Shown here: one piece after another, positions 32,831-44,300 of the stretch | Position numbering within the stretch: the first letter of the stretch is position 1 | Layout: each line of letters starts with the position of its first letter | Source of the DNA: Closterium sp. Naga37s-1 | Taxonomy: Eukaryota; Streptophyta; Zygnematophyceae; Desmidiales; Closteriaceae | Length of the DNA: 64,000 nt | Assembly (NCBI GenBank): GCA_947471745.1 | Contig: CANJKZ010000978.1 | Location: forward strand, 309,501 to 373,500 | Direction of reading: 5' to 3' | Notes under the pieces: model-generated | Databases searched by the model: none | What the model was told of the DNA's origin: nothing | What the model saw: the letters and a program-made list of their open reading frames with translations, nothing else | Made by a program: the position numbers and the translations under genes

Positions 32831-33027
32831 TTCACAAGTCCTTCATTAAAACGCTTCCGCTATTACATTGTCCTACCCTTGAATTCTGTCCTGCAAAGAT
32901 CCTAAGGGCTTTTTCAGCCCAACACTTCTCAACCCTGAGCAATCAGGGTGCTGTTTTTCTGGAAAATGTGCCTTCAGGGTAAATTTTGTTTTTTTTAGGT
33001 TGAACTCAGGGTACCTAAATTGAAACG
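32831..33027. other. gene-free stretch: copia-C LTR end and possible hAT-like relic
   Basis: The first part continues copia-C's LTR. From about 32895 short palindromic pieces (cctgagcaatcaggg, cttcagggtaaa, a T-run, then ctcagggtacc) resemble the interior of the hAT-like element at 24210. I could not find a target duplication. No coding sequence. Confidence 0.3.
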
Positions 33028-33279
33028 TCAGCCCTGGGCAGCGCGACACTGTGGGAGCAGGGCCGGATAGCGCAAGGGCGCTTCGGGCAGGAACGAGAGA
33101 AACTATCGGTGGGGCCTAAAAACTTAACAGGTTTCCTGCTCTGAATACCATGTCAGAATAACTATGCAGGAATGAATTAATTTTGAATGAGTTGGGTACA
33201 AGTACTAACCCTAAAGTGTTGTACCCCTTGTAGGCTAGCCCACTATTGCCTAGAGAGAACACAAACATATAGTTTGACA
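33028..33279 (-). mobile_element. copia-F: LTR and leader remnant
   Basis: A 129-bp LTR (33151-33279, minus strand tgtcaaactata ... ttctgaca) is followed at 33150 by the primer site tggtattcagagcagg and about 100 bp of leader (ggccccaccgatag, then cctgcccgaagcgc), before it breaks off. The LTR core and leader wording match the A/D/E family but no partner LTR is in the window, so it is a truncated insertion. Confidence 0.75.
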
Positions 33280-33689
33280 AAGACACCGTACCGTAACTGC
33301 AGATATAGATTCAGGAGACAAGCGGCAGCAGCACCACAAACCATTTAGTCACAGCTCCTGCTTCTCTCCAACCACTGTCAGCTTGCCTGGTGATGCAACA
33401 TTTTCAGATAAAACCTCCTTTATAGCACGCGCTTGTTGAAGCTGGTATAGTTGACATAGAACTTGATGCTAAACTCGTATTTGAACAGCCACCTAATCAT
33501 TGGCTACTGCCATTTCCAAACAGCCTCTGATGCAGCAGCTGTTGCTGTCTCTGCTGCAGTGTGAATGAGGATTGTTGTCTGGATTGGCAGATAAAAAAGC
33601 TCCGAACATACAGTAGTGACAGCGTGAATGACGCTGGGATGTGGGCTGGAAATGAATGTGGCTGCTGCTAAAATTTTAGATGCCCACAG

Positions 33690-34340
33690 AAGGAAAGGCA
33701 CATCTGTGACAGGGCTTGCAGTAGGCCCAATCTTTGTAACAGCTGCTGCCGCTGCCACAGCGTTATGACTTGGACTGGCCCTAGACGAAAAGGGAAATGT
33801 ACGGCAGGGCTTGCATTTGGCTCAGTCTCCGTAACAGCTACTGCTTCTGCTGCTGCTGCCAGTGCTGCTGCTATGACTTGTACTGGCACAAGGAGGAATT
33901 GGACACGTGCACCAATGCTCGCCTTAGGCCCAATCTCTGCCACAGGTGCTGCTGCTGCTATGACTGTTTTAGAGGCGTCTAAAAAACTGAATTGCTACTG
34001 CCCAAGGAAGAAACGTGCATGTGTGACACTGCACACCTCGGGTTCCCTGTGACAGCTACACCTGCTGCCACTCTGCTGCTGCTGCTGCCGACGCCACCGC
34101 TGCTGCTACGACTTGTACTGCCCCGAGGAAGACAGGAACATGTGTGACAGTGCTCGCAGTGGCCAAATCCCAGCCACAGTCGCTGCAGGTGCTGCTATCA
34201 CTTCGCCTGCAAGGAAGCAAGGGACATGTGCGACAGTGGCAGCTGTGGGCCAATGTCAGTCACAGCCGCTGCCGCTGATGCTGCTATCACTTCGCCTGCC
34301 CCAAGGAAGAAAGCGACATGTGCGAAAACGCTCGCCTTAA
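33690..34340 (+). repeat. degenerate minisatellite, unit about 100-120 bp, with GCT runs
   Basis: Repeated pieces include gcttgcagtaggcccaatct, cacaggtgctgctgctgcta and caaggaagaaacgtgcatgtg at irregular spacing, with gctgctgctgc tracts. The flanking 33280-33689 and 34341-34555 show nothing recognisable. It could be a decayed repeat-encoding gene, but no frame supports that well. Confidence 0.55.
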
Positions 34341-34555
34341 GCTCAATTTCCGTGAAGGGAGGGCTGGAGGTTGGGGTTGGGAGAGAGGGGAGAGGTAAGA
34401 GGAGGGCAAAGGGGGGAGAAAAATGAATTGAGCGTTTTGAGGAAACAGGGAAGTCACAGCAAGGGGGGAAAGGGTATCTGTGACTGACAGGGTTTGCCTT
34501 GGGAATCTAACCTGCAGTAGAGGTGCGTGGTGAGGGTTGGGGTTGGGGAAGGGAA

Positions 34556-35040
34556 GAGGGAAAGGCGAGCAGAGGAGAGGCGAGCAGAGGAGAGGCGAGC
34601 AGAGGAAGGCGCGCAGTTAGAATGGGAAAATGAAAACATCTCTAACTGACGGTTCTCGCATTGGAGTGCCCAATGGTTGGGGTGGGGAAGAGATGGTGTG
34701 GGAAATCTGAAAAGGGTGTGAGGCGGGAATAGGATTCTAGCCGGAACGCTGAAAAGGGCTGAAGACGTTGGGCTGGGCGATAGAGGAGAGCGGAGGGTAA
34801 AGGATGCCAAGAGGTTGGAGGTAGGTATGTGTTTAGGACATCAGCTACGAGAGAGGAGGGCAGGCCATGGTAGGGCATGGGAGAGAAAGGGGGGAAAGGG
34901 AGGAGAAGGGTGAGGACTGAGGAGTGAAGGGGAGAGAAAGGGAGTGTAGGGAAGGAAGAGAGGGTGAGAGGAGATGGGAGGGGGAGGGAGGAGATGGGAG
35001 GGGAAGGGAGGAGATGGGAGGGAAAGGGAGGAGAGGGGAG
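34556..35040 (+). repeat. short purine-rich tandem repeats
   Basis: 34562-34612 holds three aggcgagcagaggag units; 34960-35040 holds three ggagatgggagggga-type units of about 21 bp. The rest to 35252 has no gene that I recognise and would be the 3' flank of the minus-strand ORF. Confidence 0.65.
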
Positions 35041-35252
35041 GATTGTGCGTATTTGGATGGCTTGGGTTGTGACGTACCACTCTGACTTGTCAACTGAGAT
35101 GAGGAAAATGCTGATGGGCCACAAATCTTCTCAAAAACGCTGCCGCCCCTTTGCTTGCTGCCTCGCTGCACGGTAGACGCAGTCTCAGAAGAAACCATGT
35201 CTTGTGCAGGAAAATGGAGCGGCTTCAAACGCGAACAGCACTCCCCCTTTTC

Positions 35253-38200
35253 TTAAGTTCCCTCGCCCTCGTCCCGTTCCCCTCTGCTGCAATTACCCCC
35301 AGCTTCAAACTTCCCCGCCCTGGTCCCCGCACCCGCGCTTTCCGCCAACCCTTGTTCCCCCAACCTTACAGTCTCACGGATGCACCCGTCCGCAAGGCTT
35401 TCCGCGCAGCTGTTTCCACCCGGGATTCGTTCCGCGCGATTTCGGCCTTTTTCCGCTTCTCTTTCGGGTTGCGATGCGGTTCGTCGCAAACATCTAACCG
35501 CGAGCGAAGACGCGAGTCGAGACTTCTCGGCCCTCGTGGGTGTGACACGTGGTGATCCCGAACTCGCTGATTGAACATGACAGGATCTAGACCGCATTTT
35601 TTTTTCTTGCTGCTGCAGCTGCTCTTGCTGCTCCCGCTTCTCCCGCTTCTCATGCTGCTCCTGCTGCCAGCCATGCTGCTCCTCCCGCTGCAGCTGTTTT
35701 GAGGAGTAGAAATTTCCCTCCTTCCATCCCAGTGCTTGCAGGCGACCCAGCAGCGACGGCGACGTCGTTTTCACTGGCGCATCTGCGACGGATTGCGACA
35801 GCGGGGTTGTCGCCGCCGTGGGTGCAGTCAGCGGGCGCGTAGACCAAGGCGTCGAATCAGGCGTGGACTGTAATCCGGATTGCGGAAAACCAGATTGAAA
35901 GAATCCGTGCTGCGGAATTTCGGATTGCGAACCAGCTGAATCTGAAACCGCCATCGCGCTACGACTCCTAACGCGAAGTTCACTGACTCCGCTAAGACCA
36001 TTCATCGGATTAGCGCCTGAAGCGGGCGTGACAGAAGCGGGTGTGACTGAAGCGGGGGTGCCTGAGGAGGGCGAGAGCAGTGCCGTGAAGGAGAGCCGCG
36101 ACGCGGTGCTCGAAAACGACGTCGGGAGCGACGGCCAGTGGAGCAACCCGCGGCGCCGCGGGCTGACTGTCGTCGCCGCAACACCATTCGAGTTAGGGCT
36201 GTTCAGCGTAGTAACTGTATCAGTAAAAGTACTAGGGCTGTTTAAGGTGATGATCTGTCTGTGTTCCGAGGCAGCGATAGGAGGGGGTGACGAACAGCAA
36301 GAGGCTCTCGTTCGAAGCGGCCTTGACGATCTCTCCGGATCGAAGCGCGTCGTCTCCACACGCGTCGCCGCTTCGACGCGCGGGCTGCTGAACATCGGAA
36401 AGTCCGCCACGCTGTGCGGCGAATGCACGGCGGCGTGCGCATCACGCGGAGCGTGCCGCGCGCCGCCGCGCAAGCCGCCGTTTAAAGCGCCGTGGGGTGA
36501 ATCCGTCGCGCCTCGCAAACAGGCTGCTTCCTGCCGCGGCTCGCAGCACAGCGAAGCAGCCGATGCGTGATTTGGGGGGGGCAGATCTGGCCGTTGGTTC
36601 AAGGCGGGCAGATCCGACCGTTCACTGAGTGTCCGTTGGCGGGTGACAGCGATGGCGAAAGGCGGACGGAGACGAAGACGGAGGCGCGACGATGGTGGTG
36701 TTGCAGGAAGGCCGACTCCGTTAGCACTTTTTCCGTTTACAAACTCTCCGTTACCGTCCATCTGTACCGGGAAACCAGGATCCGCCTGCGCGGGCGAATC
36801 AACGCCTCTCCGCAAATCTAGGCCACCCGCCGATTTTCCGCGCGCTTTCTCCTCCGAACTCCCTAACGAAACTCCCCGCGGAACCCCCTGCGGAGCCTCC
36901 CCCGCACATCCACTCCTGAACCTTCCCCCGTCCCATGATCCTGCGCGGCCGTTGCGCCCGCTGTCCCCGCATCCTGTCGCCACCGCAGATCCCGAACCGC
37001 TGCTAATAGCACCCCGTGCGGGGAAAAATGCTTGGCGAGATGGCCCGCTGTTGAGGCTGTCGTTCCTGATTTCACCGTTTTCCCCGTCGCCTCCGCCTCC
37101 CCAGCCGCCACCATGATTGCTCCCGCCCCCAACGGCAGCAGCGACGGGGAAAACTGGTTGGCGGACCACCGCCGCATCGCTCAACACGCGCTTGACCTCC
37201 CCGTCGCTAACCCCACCGCTAATCCCGTCGTTAACCCCGCCGCTACCGCCGCTGTTCCCTGCAGCGGCAGCCGGGGGAAAAAGTGGTTGGCGAAACACCG
37301 CTGCGCTGCTCAACCCGTTGTTAGGATCGCCGTCGCTAGCCCCGGAGCTGACTCCGCCGCTAACAGACTCACTAACCGCGCCGCTAGCCCCGCCACTAAC
37401 ACCGACACCAGCCGCGCCGCCAACCCCGCCGCCGAAACCGTCGGCGAAAACGTCGCTGCTGCAGCTGCTGTCGCTGGGGAAGGCGCATAGCCCGTCGCAG
37501 AAATTCGCGCACGGCGCGCGGTCGACTGTGGGAAGACTAGCGCACGGCGGAAGGCTGGCGAGACTTTCCCGTTTTTTCCTCGTCTCCCCGTCGAAGGGAC
37601 TCGCGCGCGTATCCGCGTCGTTGATGCGTTCAAGCAGCCGCCGCTGCTGCTGATGCTGCTGCTGCTGCTGCTGCTGGTGCTGCTGCTGCTGCTGCTGCTG
37701 CTGCTCTCTCTTAACATGCTGCTGTGTTTTCAAGTTCTGCTCCAGTTCTTGTCTTGACACGGGTAAGTAATTAGAGTCGTGCGACTGGGATCGAATTACC
37801 CGATTTGCGCGCGAGCTGACAACAACGACGCTACGAACGCTGGAGTGTTCCACAGGAGAGGTAGGTTGGGAACTAAGTTCGGAACTAAGTTGGGAGATAA
37901 GTTGGGGATCAGACGAGCTATTGCTTCGCGGCATGGTCAAGGACAGCTCCAGGTCCCCGCTCGAGCCGCGGGAGTGATCCGAGTCATGTGAACGGTGCGA
38001 CCTACTAACGCGCCAGTCAACAGCGGGGATTGGGCACAGCTCAGGGAGCGAGCACGATTGGCGGAGCCCGACTGGTTCCCCGCTCCCGTCGCTCGCGCCG
38101 CACCCGCAGCTCCCATTGCCCCCGCCGCATCCTCCGCTACATGACTTTTCGCCGCATTTCCCGCTGGCGTAGACGCCGCTTTTCCCGTCGCCGCCGCCGC

Positions 38201-38480
38201 TTTCCTCCGCGATCGACGTTATCTCCAATATTTGATCCGCGAGGCGATCGTCCTGCCGCCATTGGCTGACGACGGATGAAAGCTGCATCGCGGCGTCGGT
38301 CGCGACGTTCCGCAACTGGCGGCGGCGAAAACGGCGGAGGCGTTTCTCGAATTTTCGGACGCATTCTGGCGTGATGTCGGTGTTTATAAGTCCACGCTGC
38401 GTGAGGGATTGCGCCTCGATATTGCCTAAGTTGCGCCAATCTATAACGGGTATAGGACACACCTCTGATACGGGCTCCAT
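35253..38480 (-). CDS. hypothetical host protein, 1075 residues, poly-Gln and low complexity
   Basis: A single long minus-strand frame ending in TAA. The ATG at 38480-38478 is preceded by an in-frame TAA at 38490-38492, so it is the first start unless an upstream exon is spliced in. Two copies of a CPIPxxDWR motif lie at residues 8-16 and 149-157. A basic patch (RKFEKRLRRFRRRQLR, 42-57) could be a nuclear signal. A Gln/His tract is at about 260-279, then Gly/Ser-rich stretches with SGG-type repeats, and a Gln/Glu-rich coiled-coil-like segment near the C-terminus. Codon choice and repeated but irregular amino-acid structure argue for a real gene over a chance frame. I recognise no catalytic domain. 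A regulatory or scaffold role is only a guess. Confidence 0.65.
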   Translation of the reverse strand: MEPVSEVCPIPVIDWRNLGNIEAQSLTQRGLINTDITPECVRKFEKRLRRFRRRQLRNVATDAAMQLSSVVSQWRQDDRLADQILEITSIAEESGGGDGKSGVYASGKCGEKSCSGGCGGGNGSCGCGASDGSGEPVGLRQSCSLPELCPIPAVDWRVSRSHRSHDSDHSRGSSGDLELSLTMPRSNSSSDPQLISQLSSELSSQPTSPVEHSSVRSVVVVSSRANRVIRSQSHDSNYLPVSRQELEQNLKTQQHVKREQQQQQQQQHQQQQQQQHQQQRRLLERINDADTRASPFDGETRKKRESLASLPPCASLPTVDRAPCANFCDGLCAFPSDSSCSSDVFADGFGGGVGGAAGVGVSGGASGAVSESVSGGVSSGASDGDPNNGLSSAAVFRQPLFPPAAAAGNSGGSGGVNDGISGGVSDGEVKRVLSDAAVVRQPVFPVAAAVGGGSNHGGGWGGGGDGENGEIRNDSLNSGPSRQAFFPARGAISSGSGSAVATGCGDSGRNGRAGSWDGGRFRSGCAGEAPQGVPRGVSLGSSEEKARGKSAGGLDLRRGVDSPAQADPGFPVQMDGNGEFVNGKSANGVGLPATPPSSRLRLRLRPPFAIAVTRQRTLSERSDLPALNQRPDLPPPNHASAASLCCEPRQEAACLRGATDSPHGALNGGLRGGARHAPRDAHAAVHSPHSVADFPMFSSPRVEAATRVETTRFDPERSSRPLRTRASCCSSPPPIAASEHRQIITLNSPSTFTDTVTTLNSPNSNGVAATTVSPRRRGLLHWPSLPTSFSSTASRLSFTALLSPSSGTPASVTPASVTPASGANPMNGLSGVSELRVRSRSAMAVSDSAGSQSEIPQHGFFQSGFPQSGLQSTPDSTPWSTRPLTAPTAATTPLSQSVADAPVKTTSPSLLGRLQALGWKEGNFYSSKQLQREEQHGWQQEQHEKREKREQQEQLQQQEKKMRSRSCHVQSASSGSPRVTPTRAEKSRLASSLAVRCLRRTASQPEREAEKGRNRAERIPGGNSCAESLADGCIRETVRLGEQGLAESAGAGTRAGKFEAGGNCSRGERDEGEGT

Positions 38481-41056
38481 GAGAGGTGATTACTGCGACT
38501 GCTCACGGCAAAAGGTCGCGATGGTGTTGACTGCCGTGTTCTGCTCGCGATGGTGGCCGAAACCGTGATAATTTAGTGACTTGAAATCGATAGAAAAATG
38601 AGAGTAAAAGTCAACACAGCTGCCGCCCAGCTTCACGCGTTGCTCCACCACAATTGCCGCTGCTGAGCAGTGCCGCTCCCCGGGCAGTGCCGCTGCCTCC
38701 CCCACAGCTGCTAGAATTGCATCACAGAACAGCTGGTAATTAGAAGAAACTCAGCAGCAGCATTGATTCTCTGCAGTTTGACATCTGTACTTTGAGGTGT
38801 CTGTTGAGCCTGACAGAAAGTAGGCCGAGAGCAGAAGGCAAAAGTTCGTCTGAAGCAGATGAGCTTTCTGCTACATGCTTCCTTTCCTACTTCCCAACCT
38901 CCCTACCCAAAAATGTCGATTCTCCCGATTCCCGTCCCGATTGTTGCTTCCCGTTTCCCGCTCATTCTCTTTCTGGCTAACGCCTGCTGGTCGCCGTCAT
39001 CATGATATGCTGGCTGGCTGGATCCGACGGTTGAAGGAACACATCGCCATTCAAACTCTGCCCTTCATCTCGAATGATGAGGTTCGGTGGTAAAGCATGC
39101 GGTGTAATGACCGGCTGGCTGGCTTTATTTTGGCTGATGTGGGTTCTTCTAGATGATGTACTTTCCTCTCCTGGCCTCGCCCCAGTAGCGATCAGGTGGA
39201 ATTGAGGGTTCATGCAACAGGGTTTTTGGATGCTACGGCTGCCGGAACGTAAGGTGCGGGAGAGACGAACTGTAGACTGTACAGTTTCATGGTCATGGAG
39301 AGGAGGGGAGGAAAAGAATAAGGCGGCGGGGAGAAGCACGAACGAATCACACTCGGAGCAATTGCTGACTCGGCGGCTGTACAAACTGGTCACTTGAGAA
39401 AAGCAGCAAGTTTCCATCACAGAACTTCCGCACGATCGGAAGTTGAGTCATGAAAGTCTGGAACGAGGTGGCAGCGCACTGCTACGATAAATGTGGTGTA
39501 GAACAGTTCTGGTTGCTGTGGTTGCAGGAGAGGAATTCAACAGCCAGGGTTGGAACTTGGAATGTGCGGGCTGTGATGTGATGTGATGCGGAAATTTACC
39601 TACTGTAGGTAGATTTGGGATCATTTGTTTTGGGATGGGGAGGCAGATGAGATGGGATGGTGGGAAGAAGTGAAGGGAACAGAGGGAGGGAAGGAAAGAG
39701 AGGTGTGGTCAAGAGAGGTGTGGTCGGTCACTGCACGCACACCCCAAACTGGTCTGGTCATTTCTAGCTGGATCCATCCGCCCACCCGTCCCACCCCGCT
39801 GGTTGTTTGTTTTCTCTGTTGGAAAACAACAAACAACACACTGATTCGCAGCTCTCCTGTCCTATCCTCTTCTGCTCGGCCACAATGAGATTCTATTCAT
39901 CTGTAGCTAGCATGTTGCCGCAACCTTGCTGTGCAACTGGATGGGTTCTGTGACCGTGATGTGCACGACTGGAGGCAGAAGCAAGACTGGAGGCAGAAAA
40001 GCAGAGCGTTTTTCATTACAAACCTGGTGTGCTTGGACCAAAAACTGTCTTTCACCGAGTGTTGTTTCCGGATTTCCTTCGAGTCCGGGTGGGTTAATGT
40101 ACCAACCCGTGGGGTCACATCTCAGCCTCTTTCCGGGCGGTGTTTTTTATGTGCAACTCTGCGGTGCAAGAGTTTTGTGACGGAATGATTAATCTGTATT
40201 CCCCCGTATCCGCGCTTACAACCAATTGAGCCGACATCTCCCAGCCTCCGTTTTTCTCTGAAATTTGTTGTAGGAAAATTCGTCATTTTTTCTGTCAAAA
40301 CTCGAGATGAGGACATGTTGCAAATGCCAGTCCTGCATCGGCTCGGAAAAACTGGAAGGCTCCAGGCAGGCGAGAGGCCAAACCCAGGCAAAGAAAAGTT
40401 TCAGGATAATGAGTTATTTGCCAAGGTTATATTAGGACATGAGATGTGTTTGCGCATTTCCTGTAAATAATTTAGGGCGTCTTGCCTTCCTGGAGCCTTT
40501 CTGAGCGTCCGGCCCCGGACCGAGCCGATGCAGTGCACCGCGAATTCCAACAGCCATCAGTTTAGGTTAAGCGCGGCACAATTTCCCAACCTTTGACCAA
40601 AGTCGAAACAAACACAAGAACTTGGACATAGAAAATATATAATTGTAATGAACTACACTTGGTTCGCTATATTTTAACCGAGCCATGGTGAAGATAAGGG
40701 TGCAAAGTTTTGGTCATTATTTTCACCACCAAATATCTGAACATCATGGAAAGTTTTGACAGCACTACTCAAAAGGAGCAATTTGGCTCTTTTCGCCATC
40801 TGGAAAGTTCGAGAGTCGGAAAAGTAGCACCATCGAAATTTGCTTGCCACGTGGACAGCGCCAGCTGAAATATAAAAAAAAAAGGCTAGGCAACTCTACA
40901 ACTTGGTTCGGTCAAGTGTGAACAGCGATTTCTGGCTTCCCAACAAGAAAAGCCCAGCGTGCCAACAAACAGTGTTCGGATACCTGCGGTTAAAATACCG
41001 CGGACCAGGTGTAGAAACGAGAAGGTCAAGGGGTGCTTGCTTGGTTATGCGTGGTG
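38481..41056. other. gene-free stretch upstream of the host ORF
   Basis: Mixed-composition DNA without a convincing coding frame or spliced exon. It holds a hairpin-forming inverted repeat (listed separately), a small palindrome (tacctactgtaggta, about 39598) and AT-rich segments near 40570-40900. The promoter of the 1075-residue ORF should lie just right of 38480, but I see no clear element. Confidence 0.5.
40333..40533. repeat. inverted repeat, about 35-45-bp arms
   Basis: ctgcatcggctcgg (40333-40346) and aaggctccagg (40356-40366) are matched in reverse order by cctggagcctt (40489-40499) and ccgagccgatgcag (40520-40533). The structure could be a small MITE or a hairpin RNA precursor. No target duplication was identified. 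Confidence 0.6.
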
Positions 41057-41088
<32 letters not shown>

Positions 41089-41307
41089 GATTGTGGGAAG
41101 GGTTCCGAAGGCAGTTTGCATGATTGGTTGAAGGGTGTCGTAAAAAACACAGCAGGGTTCCTGAGAATATGGCGGGTCCCACAAATCAAGTTTACTGGAA
41201 AACACTCGGTTCAGTGACAGGTGGGTCAAACCTTACGGAAGAGTGGGTTATAAAATAAACGGAAAAAGAGGTCAGATTAGACTAAGCAACATTTTTACGC
41301 TGTACAG
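41057..41307 (+). repeat. left copy of a 222-bp direct repeat, with 29-A tract
   Basis: A29 at 41057-41085 and then 222 bp (41086-41307). It recurs at 48746-48966 (221 bp) with a handful of substitutions and one indel. The two copies bracket copia-G. The join to copia-G here shares only the bases cag. Confidence 0.9.
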
Positions 41308-44300
41308 ACGCAGCAGTGGACTCAAAGGAAGGGTCAGTGACAACAGTAGCAAGGAGACGCGTGACAGTAGGACTGGCAGCACGAAGAGAGTCCGACTCCG
41401 GGTCAGGAAGAGCAGGAAGAGAGGACTCAGGAGGAGAAGGCAAAGGGGCACGCAGAGGAGCAGTGGACGGACGCAGAGACATCCGGTGCGTGCCAGGGAC
41501 AGGAGGAGGACGCTGACGCGAACCACGACCACTAGTGCGAGCAGCACGGACAGGCGACGCAGGGCGAGACGCAGGCTCACGACGCTCAGCAAGACCTCCA
41601 GTAGGACCAGTGTAGGGAGAAGGAGCGGGCAGTGGGGAGGCCGGCTGTAACTGTAACTGTGACGGGACAGGCTGTGGACACTCTAAGGGAGGAGGAGGAC
41701 CAGTAGAAGGCGGGAGACCAAGAACCTGCTGAAGGAGTGGAACGAAGTACGGCCTAGGCCGCGCGGCGACTCCAGACACAGCAGGGACAGCACCAGTACC
41801 CCCAGCGGCAGCACCAGCGCCAGCAGCACCTCCAGCTCCAGTACCTCCAGCAGCACCAGTAGCACCCCCAGCAGGACCGCCTCCAGGACCGACAGCAGTA
41901 GCCTCAGCGCCAACACCCTCAGCAGCTCCAGCTCCAGTCGTACCCGCAGGCCCAGCAGCTCCAGTACTCCCAGTACGAGCACCTCCGGGACCCGCGGCAC
42001 CAGCACCCTCAGCAGCCGACGAACCTCCAGCTCCAGCAGCACGCCTCCAGCGCCGGGCAAACCACTCGCGCAGCTCCTGTGGAGAGAGTGGCTCCCGCCG
42101 AGACGAAGCACCCGGAGAACCTCCAGGCTCAGCACCGCCAGAGGCCACACGAGCAGGCCCAGCTCCCTCAGGCTCCGCACCCCCAAGCTCAGCACCTCCA
42201 GGCGTGGCACCCCCAGGCTCAGCACCCCCAGGAGTAGCACCCCCAGGCTCAGCACCCCCAGTAGTAGCACCCCCAGGCTCAGCACCCCCAGGCTCAGGAC
42301 CCCCAGTAGTAGCACCCTCAGGCTCAGCACCCCCAGGCGTAGCACCCACACGCTCAGCACCCCCAGACTCAGCACCCCCAGGCTCAGCACCCTCAGCAGT
42401 ACTAGAGTCACCAGTAACCTCGACAGGCTCGACTGCGTCTACCTGGGACACACCTGAAGGGGCAGGACCCTGAGGGGGGAGGGGGTCTACCGGGGGGGGA
42501 CCTGGTACAAGGAAGAGCGGTGGCGGGGGGAGGGACGGAGTGCGGTAGGGGAAGAGGCGGTAGTAGGGGACCGACTCGTCAAACGTGACGTCCTGGGAGG
42601 ACAGAACACGGCGAGAGGTGGGGTGGTAGAACTGCCACCCTGGCGCGTCAGGGGGGAAGCCAAGGAAGACGCAAGGAGCAGCACGAGGGGACAGCTTGTC
42701 CGCAGACAAGTCGCGGACAAACGCCCGAGATCCCCAGACACGGAACGCAGACGCATCGCCAACCTTCCCCGTCCACAGCAAGGCTGGGGAGGTCTCCGGC
42801 ATGGAGACCCTAGGGTGAAGGTTGATCTGATGCGCCGCGTACCGAACCGCAAACGGCCACAGAAAATGGGGGGCAGCCGCATGCATCATGGACGTACGGG
42901 CGACGTCCATGACCATGCCAATGCGGCGCTCAGCAATCCCATTTTGCTGTGGAGAGTCCGGAAGCGTGAAGGTCTGGCGGATGCCTCGTGCACGACAGTA
43001 GGCTCGCAGAAGGCCAGAGGAGAACTCTCCACCTCTGTCAGAGTGCAGACGCAGAACAGGAAAGTCCGAGCCGAAGCTCTGCCTGAGCTGGAGACGAGCT
43101 GCGCGGATCCAGTCGATCAACACCTCAGTGACATCACCCTTGCTGCGCAAGGGGAAGACTGTGGTGTAACGCGAGTAGTCGTCAACCACCAGCAGGAAGT
43201 AGCGCTCGTGACCCTGTCCACGGACGCGGGCCGGGCCCCACACGTCCATGTGAAGCGTCTGCAGCGGGGCCTCTGTCGGAGGAAACTGGGAGGAGTGAGG
43301 GGCAGCCCGCTGCCGCCCCTCGACTCAGGGGACGCAGGTAGGGCCAGGCCCCGGAGGAAGGGGAGGGAGGGACCGGGGAAGACCAGAGACAAGGACACGG
43401 GAGGCCATGCCTCGGAGACGAAGCAGGGAGGGGTGACCAAGGCGGTGGTGCCAGAGGAGAGTCTCGTGAGACAGGAGGCGACACGAACAGGGGGCAGACT
43501 CAGGACCAGACCTGGACGCTGCAGCAAACACCTGACCCGACGCAGCTACCTGACCAGACGCAGTGACTGGAGGAGAGGCAGTGGTCAGGGTGTACAGGCT
43601 CGACCCCGGCCGACGGGTAAACGTGGCCAGGTGTCGGCCAGTCCGAGCGTCCGTGCAGTGGGTCACCCGCTGACTCGCAGGAGTGAACTGGTGAACCCCC
43701 GCATCCTGTAGGTCAGCACCACTCACCAAGTTCGTAGAGAACGAGGGGAGGTAAAGACCAGACAGGGTGCCAGAGGGGGCCGCCGGACACGGGAGGACAG
43801 TGGAGAAGTGAGCAAGGACAGGACCCCCAGAGGGGTCTGCCAGAGAGACCGCAACTGGCCGGCCAAGTGGCGTGAGTGTGGTGCGGTCTCGAAAGAAGGA
43901 GCGAGAAGCCCCCGAGTCAAGGGTGAAGGTGTGGGAGGCCGAAGCCGACGCAGAACCTGAGAGAGCAGACTCACCAGCACCTGAGGGAGCAGACGCACCT
44001 AGAGCAGCAGCCTCGCAAGCACCTAGAGCAGCAGCCTCACCAGTACCTAGAGCAGCAGTCTCAATGCCCGGGTCGGGCGGAAAACACCGGTAACAGTCAC
44101 CCTCATCACTAATAGTCACAGTATACATGGCAGCAAGAATAGCATCAAAGTCAAGGTCAAAGACAGCGACACCCGCCCTAGACAGCTCAACCCAGCGGGG
44201 GATCTCAGTGGCCTCAGGGAACTGGTGACGCCAAGCGTCCGTCAGGCGGCCAAAGCAGCGCTGGGTGGAGTGCGCACCCCCGCACTGGTCACCCGCGCGG

